This document shows, in pieces, positions 1-10,890 of a stretch of DNA of 64,000 nucleotides. Origin of the DNA: Mesostigma viride (taxonomy: Eukaryota; Streptophyta; Mesostigmatophyceae; Mesostigmatales; Mesostigmataceae); the NCBI GenBank assembly GCA_009746045.1, contig RPFO01000041.1, positions 3,646,454 to 3,710,453 of the forward strand, in the 5' to 3' direction. A model generated the notes under the pieces. That model saw only the letters and a list, made by a program, of their open reading frames with translations, was not told the DNA's origin and ran no database searches. A program made the position numbers and the translations under genes. How positions within the stretch are numbered: the stretch's first letter is position 1; each line of letters opens with the position of its first letter.

Positions 1-430
1 TCTCGAAGTGATCGCGTCACGTAGGCAGCTGTAGGCACACGATTCACACGCTTCCGGATAGCCCAGTTTTTCATTCTTTGATCATCGCAATCGGTCGCTA
101 TATGCATGATTCCAACCTCGGCGTAAAGCGCTGCAGACTGGGAAAGGTAGCATTTATAAACATAAGCACGAGATTTTTCACATATGTCTTTCTAAACCGA
201 TCATTGTCGCAGCAAGAATGGGAAATGCCGTCTCCATATAGCTCCACGAGCTGACGACCTCGCCATCATACCTACTAATGAAGCGAGTTGCACGTACTAA
301 ATATTTGCGTCGTTAGTACTTTCGGATCGGATTTGGTCGGGTACGAATTGCACTAATCAGTATCCTACCAGATTTCTCGGGTAAACCGTACTAATGAACC
401 GAAAATTTGCATTATAATTGAGGTGCCGAA
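1..430. other. Intergenic sequence without a recognisable gene
   Basis: No supported coding region is seen. The motif ACTAATGAA recurs about three times (near 275, 392 and 434), close to the point where the DIRS-like remnant begins. This suggests a decayed short repeat but no defined element. Confidence 0.4.
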
Positions 431-906
431 AACACTAATGAAGTGCGTCGCCCCCGTACCAAGCGAGGTGGCCTACGCTGGCCCTAGGCCACTGAGGGCG
501 CGGGCGCAACAAGCAATCACTAGCCAGCAATGGCGGGCTGGGATCAGTGAGGAGTCGTTGGCGGGATCCGGGGATGCACATCAACGAGAAGGAGGTGCGG
601 GCTGCAGTGAAGGGCGTGGAGAGGAGTGCGCGCAGCTTGGCAAACAGAGGCAAGCGGGTGGTGAGGTTGGTAGACTCCACCGCGGCGTTGGGCTGCTTGG
701 CTAAGGGGCGGTCCTCATCCCACAAGCTCAACAAGCAGTGCCGCCGCTTGTGCGCGCTGACCCTCGCCACTGGGAGTCGTTCCCAGTGGGTGTGGATGCC
801 GAGTGCACTTCAACCAGCCGATGGCGTTTCTCGCGGCCAATCCATGGCGACTTTCTTGGCAGGCTGGGTGCGCGACCTGACGTACCGCGGAAGGCATCCA
901 TCCTAA
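430..906 (+). pseudogene. 5'-truncated RNase H domain of a DIRS-like retrotransposon
   Basis: The open frame from about 547 reads as the C-terminal two thirds of a retroelement RNase H: a HINEKEVRA segment carrying the catalytic Glu, a VRLVDSTAAL segment carrying an Asp, and a terminal PADGVSR segment carrying the last Asp. The first catalytic strand and all of the reverse transcriptase are missing, so the element is broken at its 5' side near 430-540. An RNase H followed at once by a tyrosine recombinase is the arrangement of DIRS/Ngaro-type elements, which lack a DDE integrase. The family call rests on these motifs and on the neighbour; the exact clade is not resolved. The fragment cannot encode an active polymerase. 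Confidence 0.7.
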
Positions 907-974
907 CCCGGGGCCCCCTGCACCTGTTAGCTATCTTCCATTGCTAGAGGGGAAAGTAAAGCCCGGCGGCTACC

Positions 975-1850
975 TTGCTGGCCTACCGTCGTGGTCTTGA
1001 TTCCCTCTTGACTTGGTGGGAGGCTGGTGGGCGGGCGGACAGGTCATCGTCACGAGCTGACACCCTTGAGGAGACATTTTGTGCGTATGTCGCCTGGGCT
1101 CATTTTCGGGGGTACAGCCGCCAAACGTGTGTCAATGCCTTGATGGGGTTGCTACTTCATTATCCCGGTATGGTGAAGCGGTGGGACTTGGCCCGTGGCG
1201 TCCTCGCTGGGTGGAAAACACTTGTGCCCCCCCGTGCCCCTCCTCCCATTCCATGGGAGGCGGCGTTTGCACTTGCCAGCACGATGGTCATGCAAGGTCA
1301 GCGCCTTGCGGGCCTGCTGGTGGTCATCGTGTTCCGCCATTACCTGCGAATCTCGGAGGCGCTGAACCTCCGTGTTGGCCATGTGCGCCTCCAGCCTCAC
1401 GTTCGGCTTGGGTCGGCTCAACGGGGTGCCCTACTGCTGAGGTCTACCAAGACCTCTAAGGGCAAGACTCAGTCAGTGGTGGTAGAAGATGTGATTTCTG
1501 AAACCATCCTCCGTCACTGCATCGCGGGTAAGCACGCTTGGGAGGCCGTGTTCCCTTTCACCTACCCGCAATTCAGGCGCATTTGGCAGGATGCGACTCA
1601 GGCCTTGGGGGTCGCCCAGATTTTCACCATTCACGGGCTGCGGCATGGGGGTGCCACTCATGATTTCCTCGCGGGTCGCAGCATGGGGGACATCCAGGGC
1701 CGGGGGCGCTGGCTTAGCAGCTCCACGGTTGCCCATTATGTGGGCTTGCACCGCAGTTTGGAGGTGGAGCTGCCTGAGGTTCTTCTTCGGGCCATGGCCG
1801 CCTGCCCCCCTCGGGCCTGGCGGGCTATTTTGAAATTGCCCTCCACCTAG
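975..1850 (+). CDS. Tyrosine recombinase of a DIRS-like retrotransposon
   Basis: About 290 residues. An N-terminal helical core-binding region (residues 1-95) is followed by a catalytic domain with the tyrosine-recombinase residues: Arg in LRISEALNLR, Lys in the STKTSKGKTQ strand, the His-x-x-Arg box in HGLRHGGATH, and the nucleophilic Tyr in VAHYVGLHRS. Such enzymes integrate the circular DNA intermediate of DIRS elements by strand exchange and leave no target duplication. The open frame begins with a non-ATG codon, so the true start is uncertain; it may be translated as part of a larger polyprotein or be 5'-incomplete. All active-site residues are present and no internal stop is seen. It follows the RNase H remnant by only about 70 bases, as expected for one element. 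Confidence 0.8.
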   Translation: MLAYRRGLDSLLTWWEAGGRADRSSSRADTLEETFCAYVAWAHFRGYSRQTCVNALMGLLLHYPGMVKRWDLARGVLAGWKTLVPPRAPPPIPWEAAFALASTMVMQGQRLAGLLVVIVFRHYLRISEALNLRVGHVRLQPHVRLGSAQRGALLLRSTKTSKGKTQSVVVEDVISETILRHCIAGKHAWEAVFPFTYPQFRRIWQDATQALGVAQIFTIHGLRHGGATHDFLAGRSMGDIQGRGRWLSSSTVAHYVGLHRSLEVELPEVLLRAMAACPPRAWRAILKLPST

Positions 1851-2433
1851 TTTGGTTGTTCATTTCTATGTCATTATGCTAGGTTCTTTGCCCCTGGCAT
1901 GGATCGCCAGGGAGGGATATAAGGGTAAGGCTAGCCTTTGCCAAGCAATAAGTGTTCCCATGAGCATCGGCGGCCGGGATGTGGCCTGCCTTTTGTATGT
2001 GCTCCACTCATTGTTTTAATAAAGAGTCTGGTTACCCTGGAGTTCCACGGTTAATAGAATCGTGGTTCTCTGAACATAGTTTCTTTATAGTGAGATGAAA
2101 GGGTAGCCGCTATAGCTAGGTTATTGGGTTCACGTGACATACCTTTTGAGGCCGGTGCGGCCTGATCCGGATCAGTCGTGGCCAACACTTTGGCCAGTTT
2201 TTCTTGGCCAGGTGGCAGGAGCTACGTTGATCGAGATATAAACCTGCCACTGTCTAGTTTCTTGGCTCATGGCGTAGTGATTAACTAGATCTAGATTCTT
2301 TCTCTCACGCAATATGTGACCTAATAGCCCCGGCAGCCTTACGTAAGCTGCCGGTAATTAGAACGCCACATTGCGTCATTTGTTCAGACGCAACATTTGC
2401 GTGGCGAAAAAATGCCGTCCGGGCCATTGAAGG
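1851..2433. other. 3' noncoding part of the DIRS-like remnant and flank
   Basis: No gene is seen. An AATAAA motif lies at about 2,017 after the recombinase stop and could be its polyadenylation signal. A near-perfect 25-base palindrome (stem CCGGCAG, centre around TTACGTAA) lies at 2,330-2,354. Paired segments containing ACGCCAC and GTGGCG lie around 2,363-2,406. These may belong to the inverted termini expected of DIRS elements, but the element end cannot be fixed. Confidence 0.4.
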
Positions 2434-2437
2434 CCGC

Positions 2438-2463
2438 ATTAAATTAAATTAAATTAAATTATA
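2438..2463 (-). repeat. Pentanucleotide 3' tail of RTE-like LINE 1
   Basis: About five copies of ATTAA on the plus strand, equivalent to TTAAT-type units on the LINE sense strand, lie just beyond the ORF2 stop and about 110 bases of 3' UTR. Short tandem tails of this sort are the normal 3' terminus of RTE-like elements and mark the downstream boundary. Confidence 0.7.
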
Positions 2464-2574
2464 ACATGCCTCCGTGGGGAGGTCATGTAGCACATATTCC
2501 ATGATGGATGGGGTGGAGGAAGCCGCGTGATCGAACTATCCTAACTCTAAGCTATCTAGAAAATCCTAACTACA

Positions 2575-4450
2575 CTACTCATCAAAACGCCTCCTCCGCT
2601 TCCAAGGGGGAGGTGGCTTGCCCACAGGGTCGGGCGTGTGCGCCTTCTTGACAATCTTCTTCCACCGCGTCTTGTCCTGCATGGCAGTCCAAAGACGGGA
2701 GAGAGAGTGGATGCGGTGCTCAAACTGGGCTGGGACCACTAGGTCGTCCAGCAACATCTGAACGTAGTTCGTGACAGGTTTCCCTACCCTTTTGGGAATG
2801 TCCTCGGGGCCAGGCCATGTCAGAATGTGCCGCCCTGGCTGGCCAAGCCGCTGGGGGCCGGCCAGACCGAGGGTGGTGTCGACCTGGCTGGTGCGGGCAA
2901 GGTGTCCTACAAATGCTATCCTACGCTGCCTAATCTCGTCCGAAACACGAGGCATGCCATGATACAAAGACTCTGATGACGGACGCTCGGAAAAATCTAC
3001 GTTAAGGACCTGTCGGAGCATCCTGTAAACCGTGCCGTCTAGCCTAGCTGCCAGTTTGGGTGGGAGGGTCCACGCCTCGGCGCCATACGTGAGCACCGTG
3101 AGGACGAGGACCTTGAAGAGCATGCGCTTGCGGTGCCCGCCCACTGAGGCCCTTCGAGCGCCAGTAGGGTGTGAGCGAACGGAGCTTGGCCCAGGCAAGG
3201 CCGATGCGGGTGTCCACATCGTCGGCGGTGTCAGGAAGCCAGCTCCCCAACAGCTTGAAGCGGTCGCGGAACGGGACCTCCGTCCCGTCGAGCAGGCGCG
3301 GCAGCGGTGGGCTACTGGAGGCCCCAATCACCATCGCCTCAGTTTTGACACTAATCTCCAACCCCACCGCCCGCGCCTCCAGGCCCAGGCAGTCCAGCCA
3401 GGTCTGAATGTGCTCGGGGCTCTCGATGAGGGTGGTATCATCCGCATAAATCAGGTCGGCAAGGCGGTAACCAGGTCTAACCCCGCCGCACGTGCTCTTT
3501 CACGTTAAGGATGTCCAAGCCTGGCTCGAACCCCTTAATTAAGAGCAGTAAAGCGCGCACGTGCCCGGCGCATGACGTGATCCACGACAATACAGGTATG
3601 GGGACAGGACACAACCTTGCCACACCCCGTGGTGAAGGGGGAATGGTGGGGTGGTGCCTTCCGCAGTCCGCACTACTGCCTGTGAGCCCTCATACAGTCG
3701 GCGAATGGCAGCAATAAACGCAGGTGGCACCCGATCCAGAGCTAGGATGGCCCAAAGAGCCTCCCAGAGAACCGTGTCAAAGGCTTTGATATAGTCAACA
3801 AAAATGAAGACCAGCGGCAGACTGTCAGGGGGAAGGCGACGCACCTCCTCCATCAATCGGCGCGCGACAAACACAGCCATGACAGTGTTACGACCACGAC
3901 GGAAACCCATCTGAGACTCACCCAGGTGTGGGTCCAGCGCGGCGCGGAGCCTGTGCAGCATCATGCGCATGAAGACCTTCAGCGCGGCGCTCTGGAGGCA
4001 GACACCCCGGTAGTTACCGGGGTCAGCAGCAGAGCCCTTCTTGTACAGCATGACGCGGATGGCCGTCTGCCACTCAGCAGGCGGAGGCTCGTCAGAGAGC
4101 AGGACACGGTTGCAGAACGCCAGCAGAAGATCCCTAACCGCCGGATCAGGGGTCTTCAGCAGCTCAGCAGAAAGGTGGTCGGCACCGACCGCCGCATCGT
4201 ACCGCAGGCGAGCAAGGGCGCCGTCCAATTCCTTCAAAGTGAAGGGGGGGACGACGTCGTCAGTGGCAAGGCAGCCCTCCTGCAAGGCGGGGACTTGGTA
4301 GTCCGCGGCCGAGGAGGGGGGCGCTGGCGGCGGCGGGGGTCCGGCGACCCCGAGGCGGGCGGCCGTCTCGGGGTGAAGCGGCGGGGGGGGGGGCGCGAGC
4401 CCCACCGGTCAAGGAAACATTGTGGGCCAACCAGCGGTCAAGGCTCATTA
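2575..4450 (-). pseudogene. Reverse transcriptase half of RTE-like LINE 1 ORF2
   Basis: From N to C terminus: a Pro-rich linker, then RT motifs including AAVGADHLSAELLK, VMLYKKGSAADPGNYRGVCL, GESQMGFRRGRNT, the first catalytic Asp in FIFVDYIKAFD, the GVWQGCVLSPYLY box, and the LADLIYADD box (near 3,440) in a different frame. The C-terminal connector has LTYGAEAWTL, RMLRQVLN and RRIAFVGHLAR. Frame changes occur near 3,540-3,600 and 3,170-3,330, so no single open frame spans the domain. The paralogue at 59-61 kb shows the same motif order. This domain primes cDNA synthesis at the nicked target. Confidence 0.8.
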
Positions 4451-4619
4451 CAATTCGTTCAAGTGGCCCGCCGGAGCGGCTGTACAATTTTTCCCAGTGA
4501 GCGCGCTGCCAAGTGTACTTGTGGGCAAATTTTTAGGTGCCCCGTCACTTCGAGGTACTAAAAATTAGGCTACGGTACGAATTCAGCGAATTTCAGCGAA
4601 TTTTCAGTCGAACCAAAGG

Positions 4620-4800
4620 AAGTGACGCCAACTACCAAAAAGTTTCCGTTACGAATTTTCAGCCCAACACTCGCGCAAAATGAAGTGACGGCAACTACCA
4701 AAAATTTTCCGTTACGAATTTTCACTCCCACACGTTTGCACAAAAGACTTGACGGCAACTACCAAAAAGTTTCCGTTACGAATTTTCAGTCCCACACTTC
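4620..4800. repeat. Three-copy minisatellite of about 60 bp
   Basis: Units share ACGGCAACTACCAAAAA followed by TTTCCGTTACGAATTTTCA. They lie inside the TIR element and differ by a few bases each. Confidence 0.75.
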
Positions 4801-5109
4801 GCGCAAATTTTAGTAGGGCTGCACGCAAGCTACCTTTCAAAATTTTGCGCTAGTATGGAACGCATTTCATTCGTCTGGAGGAACGCTGCCCGCCAACTAC
4901 CCCCGTTCAGAAAGTTCCGCCGAAATTTACCCGAGATTTGGAAATCTGAACGTCCGCGCAAATTTTAGTAGGGCTGCACGCAAGCTACCTTTCAAAATTT
5001 TGCGCAAGTATGGAACGCAATTCATTCGTCCGGAGGAATGCTGCTCGTCAACTGCCCCCGTTCAGAAAGTTGCGCCGAACTTTACTTGAGATTTGGAAAT
5101 CTGAACGTG
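4800..5109. repeat. Two-copy 155-bp tandem repeat
   Basis: Both units begin CGCGCAAATTTTAGTAGGGC and end with a GGAAATCTGAACGT segment. They are highly similar and lie in the right half of the TIR element. Confidence 0.8.
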
Positions 5110-5221
5110 CGGTTGGAGTTTCGCGGGGAAACCCAAGTTCCCAAGTAATTCACCAATGACGCGCTTCGAACACTTGTCCGCTAAAACCTAAGCAGCCGCT
5201 CCGGCTGGCCACTTAAACGAA

Positions 5222-6862
5222 ACTTGATGGACCGGCGCCGTGCCGTCCCCCGTGTGCTCCACCGGGGTGCGCTGCCGCCGGCCGCCGAGCCGGTCGAGGT
5301 GGTACCACATGTCCTTGCCCTGGTTGCGAGCCTGGCAGGCCTTGGCATCCGCGATGCACTGGGCCGCCTCCGCGTCCTGAGCGTGCTCGTAGGCCTCCAC
5401 GAGGGCGGCCTGGAGCACTGGTTTCTGCAGCGGGTCCCGGTTACGCTTGAGGCGGTGCCGGGCGGCCAAGACCTTGGGGTCCTGGCGGTAGAGCGGGCCG
5501 GGGCGGCGGCGGGGCATGGCCGGCAGGTGCCGGGCCGCCAGCAACGGGGCACGGGCCGCAAAGCCCGCAAAAATGGCGGCGTTGGGGGCACCCTTGTCCA
5601 GCTCGTCGACGTCCGCCCGGGCGTCCAGGGCCGACAGGTCAGACTCCCGTCGGCACCGGTTCCGCTCATGTTCGGCGTCCGTCCAGTCCTCAGGATCTCC
5701 CTTGACCGGACGTAGAGCAGACCAGTCAGGGCGGGCCACTGGGGCGCGGCGCGCGGGGACGTGGAACCGGAGCCGAAGGGTCGCGCGCACCAACCGGTGC
5801 ATGGTCAGAGCACACCGTCGGCGTGTCAAACACTCGGGTGTTCAGGACCGAGGTGCACCTGGACTGCCGTACCACCACGTAGTCCAAACAGGCCTGACGG
5901 CCGTTAGGGCCACGAAAAGTGACCAAGTCCTGTGAGGGGCGTTGGAAGTGGCAGTTGACAGCAACCATCCCGCTATCCCGCAAAAAGGCAGAAAACAGGG
6001 GAGTGTTGTCGTTAGCAGTAGTGGCAGCAGGCGCAAAGCGGCTGCCAGCAGTGCCCACGGGGAGCGTGGCATTGGCGTCGAGCAGCATAACCAAAAAGTG
6101 GCGGGCCGGAGTGACCCCCTCAAGGTTATGCAAGGATTCGAAGAACTCCTCACGGGCCGTCTCAGGTAGACCACTGTGGGGTGCGTAGCCCACCCCCACC
6201 GTGAGGTGGTGTTTAGACCGCCCCTCGACAGAGGTGAAATGTGCTACCATGAGGCGTGGGGTTAGAAACTTAAGCGTGCTGAGGCTAGCAACTGCCAGCG
6301 GCGAACACAAAAGACCAACACCACCTTAATTGGCCAGGCGTACCGCTGCCAGCGAAGTAAAACCGCCAGCCACCCGCCAAGCGATCAGTGCTCACCATGC
6401 CAAGTGGCACCGTGCGGCGGTGTTCCTGGACGCCTAATATAGATACACGATGCTCAAAGCAGAATGCGACTAGCTCCTCTACCCGGCAGCTATGGTCGTC
6501 ACCTATAGCAATGTGCGGGTGTTAAAAGTGGCAAGGGCCAAGGATGCCTGCTGGCCCACCAGGGGAGGACGACGATGGATGATGGGGGTGGATGCGGCGG
6601 GGGGTGGAGGTGGGGGTGAAACGGAGGGCGGAAGGGAAGCGGTAGAAATAGTGCTTTTCATCGCATTTATTTTGTCCTGCAAGCGTAGGATGCAAGCCTG
6701 CCGCTTGCTCGGGGTATTCGGGGTTGGGGCTGATTGCACAACGCCGAGGCGTAGGTAATCTAGCAAACGTTGGGTTTTACGAATCTGACATTTGACAGAT
6801 GAGGTTGTGGCCCGAAATACCGGCACCACCATGGCTTTCACCCGACGGTTAGGTCGAGGCAT
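5222..6862 (-). pseudogene. Endonuclease half of RTE-like LINE 1 ORF2
   Basis: An apurinic-like endonuclease (EEP fold) that would nick target DNA. Visible motifs on the minus strand: LALATFNTRTLL (metal-binding Asn) near 6,505, GVQEHR (catalytic Glu) near 6,430, VGYAPH near 6,190, LLDANATLP near 6,080, and CSDHAPV near 5,805. A linker rich in Arg, Ala and Pro follows and stops at the TIR element. Stops and frame shifts near 6,500, 6,330 and 5,830 break the reading frame. A Pro-rich N-terminal leader (PPSVSPPPPPPAAS) precedes the domain. Confidence 0.75.
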
Positions 6863-6932
6863 GGTAGTGGAACGGGACTGTTTAGAGGCTGTCCCCGAAG
6901 CCTGTTAGCCGCGAGCCGACGAGGAAGGTTGT

Positions 6933-7900
6933 CTACCTACGGACACCACCGGAGGCAGCACCTGTCCTGCTAGACACCTCACGAGACTCCGCTCCGGGGG
7001 TGTTAATCTGAACACCTTTAAGCTGCTTCCCATCAAAGAATGCTGCGAAGGAGCCATCCTGAAGAAGCAGACGCAGCTTAATGCGCTTACCCGGGGTCTC
7101 GTGCTGCTTGGTCTCCTGGACGATGGGGCTGCTCCACACCGCGCTCCTCGCCTTCAGTTGAGCCGGCGTGTAGTCCTCGTCGAGGCTGAATTCACCGCGT
7201 TGGAGCAGACGACGTGCTCCCAGCACGAGGCGTTTGTCATGCATGGAGGCCATGGTGACGACGACCAGGCCCAGAGGGCCTGGCAGCCGAATGGCACGTT
7301 CAATGGCAACACGGTTCTGGAGCTGCAGCTTCCCCAGAAACGCTGGGCCGCGCAGCTCTTCGGCAAGTGAGTGTGCTGTCTCATGTGCCTCGCCTTTCTG
7401 GTAGTGCTTGATTACCATATTGCGTTGGCGTTGCTGCACTGCATTCTGGGTGACCGCAGCGGTAGCTGCAGACTTGGCCGCCTGTTGAACGATGGTGGTC
7501 AGCTGCTTGCCGGTGACATCGGCAAACGTGGTAGTTTTGGCAGGGGCTGCCATGGCCTTCTTCAGCTCCAGCATCGTCTCCTTCAGGACCGTAATGTCGC
7601 CCTGCACGGTCGTAAAAGACTGTGCGAGGTCCTGCAGCACGGTAGTATCGGGCGCGGGGGCTGGCCTGGCGATGGGCGTCGCCGGCAGCTCGAAATAAGC
7701 AGCTCGAAGTTCAGCGCAGCACGAAATAAGGCAGGCAAGACGGCAATCTTTGGTCTCCCACTTAGGCCACTCATCCGAAGCAGCCACCATAACCTGGCCG
7801 GTGCGAGGGTGGCGAATCGGGGCGTCGTGTTCGTCGCGGAGCTTCAGCACGTTGAGCACTTCGGCGTCGCTGAAGCCGAGGAAGGCAGCGATGTCGTCCA
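6933..7900 (-). pseudogene. ORF1 of RTE-like LINE 1, distal portion
   Basis: About 320 residues, open throughout. It contains a predicted helical segment (DLAQSFTTVQGDITVLKETM onward, with heptad-like spacing) followed by a basic half (VAIERAIRLPGPLGLVVVTM, KRIKLRLLLQDGSF) resembling the coiled-coil plus nucleic-acid-binding architecture of LINE ORF1 chaperones. The frame has no ATG at its start because Copia 1 inserted exactly there. It continues, with one GTCCA target copy removed, into the segment at 17,039-17,302. The family is not named here because only the architecture is recognisable. Confidence 0.65.
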
Positions 7901-8278
7901 AGTTAGTCTAAGTCTCCCGCCTGTAGCCTAAGTGGACACGTGCCAGCACCGCCGGCGCCCAATTGGGTACTGGGACGGTGCTGGACTAGAGCAGTCGTGG
8001 CATGGACACGTGGCTGTACTCAGTATGTGATGAGCCGGTACCTCAGTACCGGGACTGTAGTTGTCATGTTAGGACTGACTAGATCAGGTTGTAACTGATA
8101 GGCTAGTCCGTCCAGGATCAGTAAGTTAGTTTAACTTACGCAAAGTCTGGCCAGCCATCGTTGACGGCTGGCCAGCGGTATATGTGCCACATTATCCTAA
8201 TGCCAAGGTGTCTCGTCGTTCACACACACACGCCATTTGGCAGTGCCCAAGCATTCCAAGCTTAGTGTGTCCATAACT
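7901..8278 (+). repeat. 5' LTR of Copia 1
   Basis: 378 bp, starting AGTTAGTCTAAG and ending GTGTCCATAACT, giving a 5-bp inverted terminus AGTTA/TAACT instead of the usual TG/CA. It contains a TATATG box-like motif near 8,180 and a CACACACACA run near 8,221. No clear initiator-tRNA primer-binding site follows; the next bases are TGCATTATAAAAC. Confidence 0.9.
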
Positions 8279-8387
8279 TGCATTATAAAACTCCAAAAAA
8301 ACAATACACACGAGAAAGACGACGAGCGTTCATTTCGCGAAAAAAAAAAACCATTCCATTTTTCTACCTCCAGTTTTTTTTGAAAAA

Positions 8388-10890
8388 ATGTCTAACCCAA
8401 ATGCTAACAAGGGTAAGGCTCCAATGCGCCCAAGGAGCCGGTCCAACACTCCGACGTCCTCATCGTCGGGGACGTCCGACTCGGAGCTTGCCGCCCAGGC
8501 AGAGATTGAGCGGGCGGCGAGGAGCTTCAATCAGTCTATGGAGGCTGACCCGTCGACGTCGGAAACGTCTTCATCGGGCCACTTGTCCGATGGTTCGTAC
8601 AGCAGCGTGGTGCTGCGAGTGCCCCTGTATCCGCAGGGGAGGGGATCCACGCCTGTGGTCAACAGGCCGAGGGGTCCTCCTTACGCCCCGACAGCTGCAG
8701 CGGCGGGGGCGGGACCTTCGGCACCTCCTGCAGAGGAGGAGTCCATGGAGCTGTATGGGCTCCAGCCTGGTTCCTCAGCCGAGGAGCAGGACGACGCACG
8801 CTCGCGGCAGGTGGCCGCGGATGAAGGCCTCGCTAGGGCGATGGCTGAGCGCGAGGAGCGGGAGCTTCGGCGCGCGGACACGCACGCACGTGCTCGCGCC
8901 CAGCAGAGGGCGGATGCTGAGAACGTGCGCCGGGCGTTGTTTCGCAGTGATGTGGCTTCTGGCGAGGAGCAGTTTGAGGTGATGCGTCGGGGGGACCTTG
9001 CATGTTTTAAAAGCCTGCGTCGGTCTCGTGAGCCGACGGTACACCTAGGTGTACATCAGGAGTCGGAGTACTCTTTGACAGGTCCGTCGGGGGCATCTGC
9101 TGAGGACGAGATCCTCATGACCCCAGCAATGTGGCGCGGGAGCGTGAGGCGCAGAAGCGCATGGCGACGTTCACGCCGACAAGCAGCGTCGGCAGGCGCG
9201 GAGGGCCGCGGCAGAGGCCAAGAAGGAGCGCGAGCAGGCGGAGCGGAGAGGCATCGCGCTGGCGGAGCGCATCAAGCTCAAAATGTCGATCACCCAGGTG
9301 CGCCGGGACCGGATGGTCCGCGAACTCAGGGTATGGAAAAAGGCGCAGGCGATGAAGCTGCAGCGCATGGCTGAGATGGAGGCGCCTGGCAGGCAGGAGG
9401 CGCAGGAGCGTTACAGACGCTCGCTGGCACGGTGGGAAGCCAATGTGGGCAGGATGGAGGAGCGTATCCTGAAGCAGCGACGACGCATGCTCAAGCATGC
9501 ACGTAAGACAGCGGTGAGGGGACCGCTTGGTGAAGCGGTGAGAGCCGAGTTTGGCCTTGGGCCGGATGAGGATGTTTCTGCAAGCCAAATGTTTTATTAT
9601 TTGTCGCAGCCAAGAAGACCATCACCAACCGTGATGGCACTGCCGCACGCACGCGTGTTTACAGGCAGCCTGGTGAAGCCGGACCGTCTAACCTGTCCAA
9701 CAGGGAGGACATCATCGAGCAGCTGCAGCTGGCGCAAGCCATGCTGGAAGGCGACCACCCGCTGTCTCCCGACGAGCAGGGGAGGTTGGCCGACACGGTG
9801 ACCAGGCTAGTGGCATCGCTGAAGCCGGCCAAGCGCAGGGCGCAGGCAGAGGCATGCGCACCCCAGCCAAAGCGGAGGAGGGACGAGGGGGCGGATGACG
9901 GGGAGAGGGGGGGCAACCAGGGCGGGGCAGGACACGGCACGCAGGAGTCTGCACCAACACGGCACGAGGGCGGGGAGCGGCAGCAGCAGCAGCAGCAACA
10001 GCAACAGCAGCAGCAGCAGCAACCGCCAACTGCAGGAACGACCACAACCTTCAACATGGCCTTGAATAGGCCCAGGTTTGATCCAAAAAAGAAAGAGGAC
10101 AAGCTAGTGTTTCCGGGTTTGCCAGAGGGCCATACCCAGGACGAAGCTAGGGAGTGGTTGTTTAAGTTGTCACATGCATATGCTAGCGACAATGTCCGTG
10201 ATTGGTTTGCATCTCTACGTGCGTCCACACCCATCCATCAATCTGCCAAGCCTATCCAGCAGTTGGTACAATTGTACCAAAAGCGTGCCAGCAGCGGGGT
10301 AGACGTGGCAGAAAATGTGTTGTGGGCGCAGTTCATGGTTGACCTTAGGGCACTTGTTACCACGGGGGAGCACTTAGAAGTGCTTAAGGGCTTCCAGTGG
10401 ATAGAGGCCTATAAGGTCAATAAGCGTGACTATGTGAGTGACAACAAAAAGTATGTCATGTACATAGAGGGGATGAGGAGCTGAAGAAGCTCAATGCCAA
10501 GTACCTAGTACACCTATGGCTACAAAAGGCAGAACTGGACCCTACCACCCTGTCAGTAATCCTGGCAGGTCTGAAGGATAAGTGGGAGGACTTCAGGAAG
10601 GCAATGGCCTATGTGCAGCAATGCCTAGAGCCGTTTGCTGCTGCAGCCAAGGATGTAAAGGTGAAGCAGGTAAAGGGGGAGGAAGCCTCAGGTACGGGGC
10701 TCTCCAAGAAGCAGATGCAGTCGCTGGTAGCCCAGGTAAAGGCGGTAATGGGGGGGATAAAAACAAAAACAACAAAAGTGGGGGAGGTGGAAACAAGGGG
10801 GGGGAAAGAACAATAACAATAAAAACAGAAAACAAAGTGGGGGAGCTAGCAAGCCAGGGGGTGCTAAGCCAGCAGGGGGGGACAAGAGGT
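8388..10890 (+). pseudogene. Gag of Copia 1 (frameshifted)
   Basis: Begins with ATG at 8,388 (MSNPNANKGKAPMRPRSRS). A Ser/Thr- and Ala-rich N terminus leads into a long charged, Arg/Glu/Ala-rich helical region (about 8,780-9,500), then a basic linker, a poly-Gln run encoded by a CAG/CAA tract at about 9,979-10,022, and a conserved gag core containing LVFPGLPEGHTQDEA and SLRASTPIHQS. That core is shared with Copia 2 (GLPEGHT, LRASSTFHQS). The frame changes near 9,125, 9,175, 9,700 and 10,465 and within G/A homopolymer runs at 10,745-10,860. The protein would form the particle shell. The breaks may be true decay or homopolymer sequencing errors. Confidence 0.7.
9979..10022 (+). repeat. CAG/CAA microsatellite coding poly-Gln in gag 1
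   Basis: Pure CAG/CAA codons giving about 14 Gln residues between the basic linker and the gag core. Confidence 0.9.

Larger units (their letters stand above)
4454..5221. mobile_element. 768-bp non-autonomous TIR element inside LINE ORF2
   Basis: Bounded by 29-bp imperfect inverted repeats (outer sequence TTCGTTCAAGTGGCC and its counterpart ending GGCCACTTAAACGAA). It splits the LINE frame between the endonuclease half, which reads TAPVHQV up to the junction, and the RT half, which resumes IVMSLDRWLAH. The interior has no open frame of interest. It holds two tandem arrays: three units of about 60 bp at 4,620-4,800 and two units of 155 bp at 4,800-5,109. The superfamily is unclear because I could not define a convincing target duplication. 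Confidence 0.7.
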
